Assembly (NCBI GenBank): GCA_020430865.1
Contig: JAGQIY010000638.1
Coordinates: 1-9,177 of the forward strand
DNA length: 9,177 bases
Direction: 5' to 3'
DNA from: Myxococcales bacterium
GTDB lineage: Bacteria > Myxococcota > Polyangia > Polyangiales > Polyangiaceae
Shown: positions 6,436 to 9,177 of the stretch, one piece after another
Position numbering within the stretch: the first letter of the stretch is position 1
How the letters are laid out: each line of letters starts with the position of its first letter
The notes under the pieces: generated by a model
Seen by the model: only the letters and a program-made list of their open reading frames with translations
Databases searched by the model: none
Told to the model about the DNA's origin: nothing
Position numbers and translations under genes: made by a program

Positions 6436-6987
6436 TCAGGCGCGCCGCTCGAGCCAGCGCCGCAGCGCCAGACCAAGCAGGACCAGCACTCCCAGGGCAA
6501 CCACCCACACCTCGAAACGCTCGGCCTCCGCGAACAGCAGCTCCAGGCTCTGGCCGAACGCGTAGCCGAGCCCGCCGACGATCACGGCCCACAGCGCCGC
6601 TCCCACCAGATTGTAGCGCGCGAAGACGCCCGGAGAGATCCCGCTGGCCCCCACCAGCAGCGGCGTGACGCTGCGCACCCCGTACACGAAGCGGAAGCCA
6701 AGCAGCACTCCCGTTGGATGCCGCTCGAGCAAGCGCGCGACGCGGTCGGCTTGGCTGGAGAGGCGCGGACGACGGTCGATCCAGGCGCGGCCCACGCGGC
6801 GCCCAAACAGGAACGCCAGCTGGTCCCCGAGCAAGCTCCCAAGAAACGCGCAGAGCATGACCAAGGGCAGTGACAGGTAGCCTCGATGGGCGAAGTACGC
6901 GCCCATGATCAGCACCGTCTCGCCTTCGAGGAGCGTGCCAAGGAGCACCGCCCAGTAGCCATAGAGGGAGACCCAGTGTTCGATCAC
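6436..6987 (-). CDS. DedA-family inner-membrane protein
   Basis: This 183-residue protein belongs to the DedA (VTT/SNARE-associated) family. These polytopic inner-membrane proteins are linked to envelope homeostasis, proton-motive force and, for some members, recycling of undecaprenyl phosphate or phospholipid translocation. Family features visible are Y-G-Y-W-A-V-L-L-G-T-L-L-E-G-E-T (9-24) with Glu21, G-D-Q-L-A-F-L-F-G-R-R-x-G (54-66), and G-F-R-F-V-Y-G-V-R-S-V-T-P (97-109) in place of the usual R-F-x-P-x-x-R. A-G-x-S-x-x-x-x-x-x-F-x-x-x-N is also seen, as G-A-S-G-I...N (113-126). Hydrophobic segments cover about 10-30, 40-60, 128-150 and 158-176. The GTG at 6987 fits the family N-terminus and has a GGGGCGG run just upstream. 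A GTG at 7050 in the same frame would add 21 polar residues and is less likely. Length is slightly short for the family. Confidence 0.88.
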   Translation of the reverse strand: MIEHWVSLYGYWAVLLGTLLEGETVLIMGAYFAHRGYLSLPLVMLCAFLGSLLGDQLAFLFGRRVGRAWIDRRPRLSSQADRVARLLERHPTGVLLGFRFVYGVRSVTPLLVGASGISPGVFARYNLVGAALWAVIVGGLGYAFGQSLELLFAEAERFEVWVVALGVLVLLGLALRRWLERRA

Positions 6988-7047
6988 CGCACCGCCCCGC
7001 TGCCTTGCGAGCGTATCAGCTTGGTCCCTATCACGACGCTGCAGTAC

Positions 7048-7090
7048 CACGACGGACGCGACAGTTGCTGCTCGCGCAGAGCCCGTCGTG
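7048..7090. repeat. Inverted repeat / hairpin upstream of the DedA gene
   Basis: CACGACGG (7048-7055) and CCGTCGTG (7083-7090) pair perfectly, and a further CGCG (7057-7060) pairs with CGCG (7073-7076) above a 12-base loop, giving a bulged stem. It lies about 60 bases upstream of the DedA start, where it could be part of the leader RNA or an operator. Confidence 0.4.
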
Positions 7091-7395
7091 CCGTATCCCC
7101 AGCCCGGCGCCTGCCGGGGCTAGCGGCAGTCGCGCGGTGCAGAGCAACGCCTATCAGACCGTGGCCTTCGTGTGAGCCCCTCAGCTGCCGAGGTGAACCA
7201 GGCAAGAACGCCGGGAGGTGCGCTGCGGCGAGGCGCGAGGCTGCCGAGCGAACTGGAATCCACGGGGATACGTTTCGGGGCGGCCACTTCGCGCGGTTGA
7301 ACATCGGCATGACCGGCCTGAACCCGAGCTGTCCTCCAGACCATCGCGCTCCCGAACCTCCTGCTACCGGAGGAGCTCTGGCGCGGCGAGACCCG

Positions 7396-7414
7396 GGGTC
7401 GACGGCGTCGACCC
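7396..7414. repeat. Perfect 8-bp inverted repeat with three-base loop
   Basis: GGGTCGAC (7396-7403), GGC, GTCGACCC (7407-7414) form a very tight, GC-rich hairpin or palindromic operator. A shorter palindrome, CCGAATCGG, overlaps its right end at 7413-7421. No T-run follows. Confidence 0.45.
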
Positions 7415-7514
7415 GAATCGGCGGGCCTCCGTCCTCCGAGCCGCCCGGACGAAGCCGTAGGCGCGAGCCAGCCCGGCGTCCCGAGACCCGCGGATTGACT
7501 CAGGGTTTTGGGGT

Positions 7515-7526
7515 GAGGCGCGCCTC
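7515..7526. promoter_or_regulatory. 12-bp perfect palindrome, possible operator
   Basis: GAGGCGCGCCTC is a continuous perfect palindrome about 310 bases upstream of the hydroxyacyl-CoA dehydrogenase start. Fatty-acid degradation genes are often controlled by TetR- or GntR-type repressors that bind palindromes, but nothing in the sequence ties this site to one. Short GC-only palindromes also arise by chance in GC-rich DNA. Confidence 0.2.
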
Positions 7527-7822
7527 GAGCCGATGCCGTCCGATGGGGTCTTGCGAAATCGTCCAGTTTGCTGAAGGTTATGCTCCCCTTACGTAGTTGC
7601 ACTCAATACTGGCGCCCGAGCCTGACGAGCGCCATCCGGAGTGCGCTCGAGCCGCACTTGACGACGACGCCTCACGGGCGCGTCCTGCCCTAACCCCCAA
7701 CCCCGAAGCCTGCGCGGGGACCGACGCAGGACCCAGCATCGACACGGACTGTTTCAACCTACCGAGGGTCTCCGAACCTTCGACCAGAGAGTAACCGAGC
7801 CCCGCCAGCCGGGACTCCAACC

Positions 7823-7827
7823 AAGGA
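7823..7827 (+). promoter_or_regulatory. Strong ribosome binding site of the hydroxyacyl-CoA dehydrogenase gene
   Basis: AAGGA lies seven bases before the ATG at 7835. It fixes the start, and is the clearest Shine-Dalgarno sequence in the window. Confidence 0.7.
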
Positions 7828-7834
7828 CCAACGC

Positions 7835-9177
7835 ATGAGTGAACCGATCCGGCGCGTAGGCGTCATCGGCGCAGGTGTCATGGGCAGCGGCATCGCCGCT
7901 CACCTCGCAAACGCGGGCGTGAGCGTGCTGCTGATCGACATCGTGCCGCCGAACCTCTCCGACGCGGAAAAGAAGGACCCGAAGGCACGCAATCGCTTCT
8001 CGGAAGGAGGTCTGCAGAACGCCCTGAAGGCCAAGCCCGCCGCTTTCTTCCACAAGAGCCGCGCGGCGCTGGTCGACACCGGCAACCTGGAAGACGACTT
8101 CGACAAGCTCGGAGAGTGCGACCTGATCATCGAGGCCATCATCGAGCGCCTCGACATCAAGCGGTCCCTGTTCGAGCGCCTGGAGAAGATCGTGAAGCCG
8201 ACGACGGTGGTCGCCAGCAACACGTCCGGCCTGCGCATCCACGACATGGTCGAAGGCCGCAGCGTGGGGTTCAAGGAGAACTTCCTCGTGATGCACTTCT
8301 TCAACCCGGTCCGCTACATGAAGCTGCTGGAGCTGGTGGCGGGCCCAGAGACCCACTCGGCCACGATGGATCGCATCGCCAAGTTCGGCTCGGAGAGCCT
8401 GGGCAAGGGCATCGTGATCGCCAAGGACACGCCGAACTTCGTTGGCAACCGCATCGGCACCCACGCCATGATGCTCGGCATCCAGCAGATGCTCGAGGAC
8501 AAGCTGGCGCCTGAGGACATCGACGCGATCACCGGCCCCCCGATGGCGCACCCGCGCAGCGCGAGTTTCCGCACGGCAGATATGGTCGGACTGGATACGC
8601 TGGTCCACGTCGCGGACAACTGCTACGCGGCACTGACGAGCGATCCGGAGCGCGAGGTCTTCAAGGTCCCGGACTACATCCGCGGGATGCTCGAGAAGAA
8701 GCTGCTCGGCAACAAGACCAAGCAAGGCTTCTACAAGAAGACCAAGGACGGCATCGAGACCTACGACCCCTACACCGGGGAGTACCGTGCCAAGGGTGGC
8801 AACGCGGACATCAAGAGCAAGTGCAAGAGCATCAGCTCGGAAGAAGATCCCGCGAAGCGCGTGAAGAAGCTGTTCGAGGACGATGGCCCTGCGGGCCAGT
8901 TCGCCTGGAAGGTGAACAGCCGAGCGCTGATCTACGCGGCGCGCATGACCGGCGAGATCTGCGACAGCATCACCGCCATCGATGACGCCATGCGCTGGGG
9001 CTACAACTGGGAGCTCGGCCCGTTCGAGACCTGGGACGCCATGGGCTTCGACGCCGTGCTTTCCCGCATGGAGAAAGACGGCCTCGACATCCCCGAGAGC
9101 GTGAAGAAGATGAAGGCCGCGGGGGCGACCTCGTTCTACAAGGACGGCCAGGTCTTCGAGCTCACCCAGGGCAAGTA
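7835..9177 (+). CDS. 3-hydroxyacyl-CoA dehydrogenase, FadN/FadB-like (partial, runs off right edge)
   Basis: The frame is open from the ATG at 7835 to the window end (447 codons plus two bases). The enzyme oxidises L-3-hydroxyacyl-CoA to 3-oxoacyl-CoA with NAD+ in fatty acid beta-oxidation, in the cytoplasm. The Rossmann fold begins with V-G-V-I-G-A-G-V-M-G (8-17) and has Asp35 at the end of its second strand, as expected for NAD. S-N-T-S (128-131), the catalytic His154 in M-H-F-F-N-P-V (153-159), Glu166 in K-L-L-E-L-V, and D-T-P-N-F-V-G-N-R (198-206) are the active-site signatures. Residues about 200-300 are the first C-terminal helical domain, and 357-410 (including W-G-Y-N-W-E-L-G-P-F-E-T-W-D) a second copy. 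This layout matches FadN/YusL-type proteins of about 790 residues, which carry an enoyl-CoA hydratase domain at the C-terminus. That part, and any thiolase partner, would lie outside the window. Confidence 0.93.
   Translation, partial: MSEPIRRVGVIGAGVMGSGIAAHLANAGVSVLLIDIVPPNLSDAEKKDPKARNRFSEGGLQNALKAKPAAFFHKSRAALVDTGNLEDDFDKLGECDLIIEAIIERLDIKRSLFERLEKIVKPTTVVASNTSGLRIHDMVEGRSVGFKENFLVMHFFNPVRYMKLLELVAGPETHSATMDRIAKFGSESLGKGIVIAKDTPNFVGNRIGTHAMMLGIQQMLEDKLAPEDIDAITGPPMAHPRSASFRTADMVGLDTLVHVADNCYAALTSDPEREVFKVPDYIRGMLEKKLLGNKTKQGFYKKTKDGIETYDPYTGEYRAKGGNADIKSKCKSISSEEDPAKRVKKLFEDDGPAGQFAWKVNSRALIYAARMTGEICDSITAIDDAMRWGYNWELGPFETWDAMGFDAVLSRMEKDGLDIPESVKKMKAAGATSFYKDGQVFELTQGK

Larger units (their letters stand above)
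6988..7834. other. 847-base intergenic region without a convincing gene
   Basis: This stretch separates the divergent DedA and hydroxyacyl-CoA dehydrogenase genes. Open frames exist on both strands, but they encode Arg/Pro/Ser-rich, low-complexity products with no motif and no usable start signal. They look like by-products of high GC. What can be seen are several inverted repeats, listed separately. No tRNA or rRNA was found. Promoters for both flanking genes must lie here, but no textbook -35/-10 pair or sigma-54 site could be placed with confidence. An unrecognised small RNA or a decayed gene cannot be excluded. Confidence 0.6.

Noticed and set aside
7116..7180. GGGGCT and AGCCCC about 60 bases apart, resembling a tRNA acceptor stem
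   Set aside because: There is no T-arm GGTTCRA sequence, no D-arm pattern and no anticodon stem, so it is not a tRNA.
7495..7584. TTGACT (7495-7500) and TATGCT (7579-7584) considered as a sigma-70 promoter
   Set aside because: The two elements are far too distant from each other, and neither has a partner at 16-18 bases.
7120..7602. Minus-strand 160-residue frame and the overlapping plus-strand frame 6886-7596
   Set aside because: Both are Arg/Ser/Pro-rich, lack motifs or hydrophobic structure, and have no convincing ribosome binding site. The plus-strand frame also overlaps the DedA gene.
7597..7794. Plus-strand 65-codon frame starting at TTG
   Set aside because: It has no ribosome binding site, no recognisable motif, and an Ala/Pro/Asp-rich composition compatible with chance.
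7754..8725. Minus-strand 323-residue open frame
   Set aside because: It lies opposite the clearly coding hydroxyacyl-CoA dehydrogenase gene, has no family motif, and its His/Asp/Val/Leu-rich composition is the usual mirror of a GC-rich gene.

Overview
The window is GC-rich throughout, and its coding frames have strongly G/C-biased third positions. It carries a eukaryote-like Ser/Thr protein kinase with a fused sensor domain, a large secreted protein, and a FadN-like beta-oxidation enzyme. This mix suggests a myxobacterium-type genome (Myxococcota, perhaps Polyangiales). That placement is inferred from gene content and composition, not from a marker gene.

Left edge: the first 84 bases are the 5' end of a minus-strand gene that looks like folE2 (GTP cyclohydrolase I, FolE2 type). 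It diverges from a plus-strand MscS-type mechanosensitive channel (263-1225) across a 178-base gap. A small two-helix membrane protein of unknown function follows (1322-1696).

Centre: after a spacer with three copies of a GCGYTTCTC motif come two long plus-strand genes separated by only 28 bases, probably one transcript. The first (about 1817-3805) encodes an exported protein with the zinc-ligand pattern of the phospholipase C / S1-P1 nuclease superfamily, followed by a beta-rich tail ending in Phe. The second (3834-5828) encodes a complete Ser/Thr kinase joined to a beta-propeller-like C-terminal domain, with no transmembrane helix. This pair is the most interesting part of the window.

Right part: two minus-strand genes, a small cysteine-containing membrane protein (5930-6325) and a DedA-family membrane protein (6436-6987), converge on the kinase gene. 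A perfect 9-bp stem lies between them. Next is an 847-base stretch (6988-7834) with no convincing gene but several perfect inverted repeats. A plus-strand 3-hydroxyacyl-CoA dehydrogenase gene starts at 7835 with a good ribosome binding site and runs off the right edge.

No rRNA, tRNA, CRISPR array, insertion sequence or other mobile element was seen. Apart from the likely phospholipase-like/kinase pair, the genes look like independent chromosomal units rather than one pathway.
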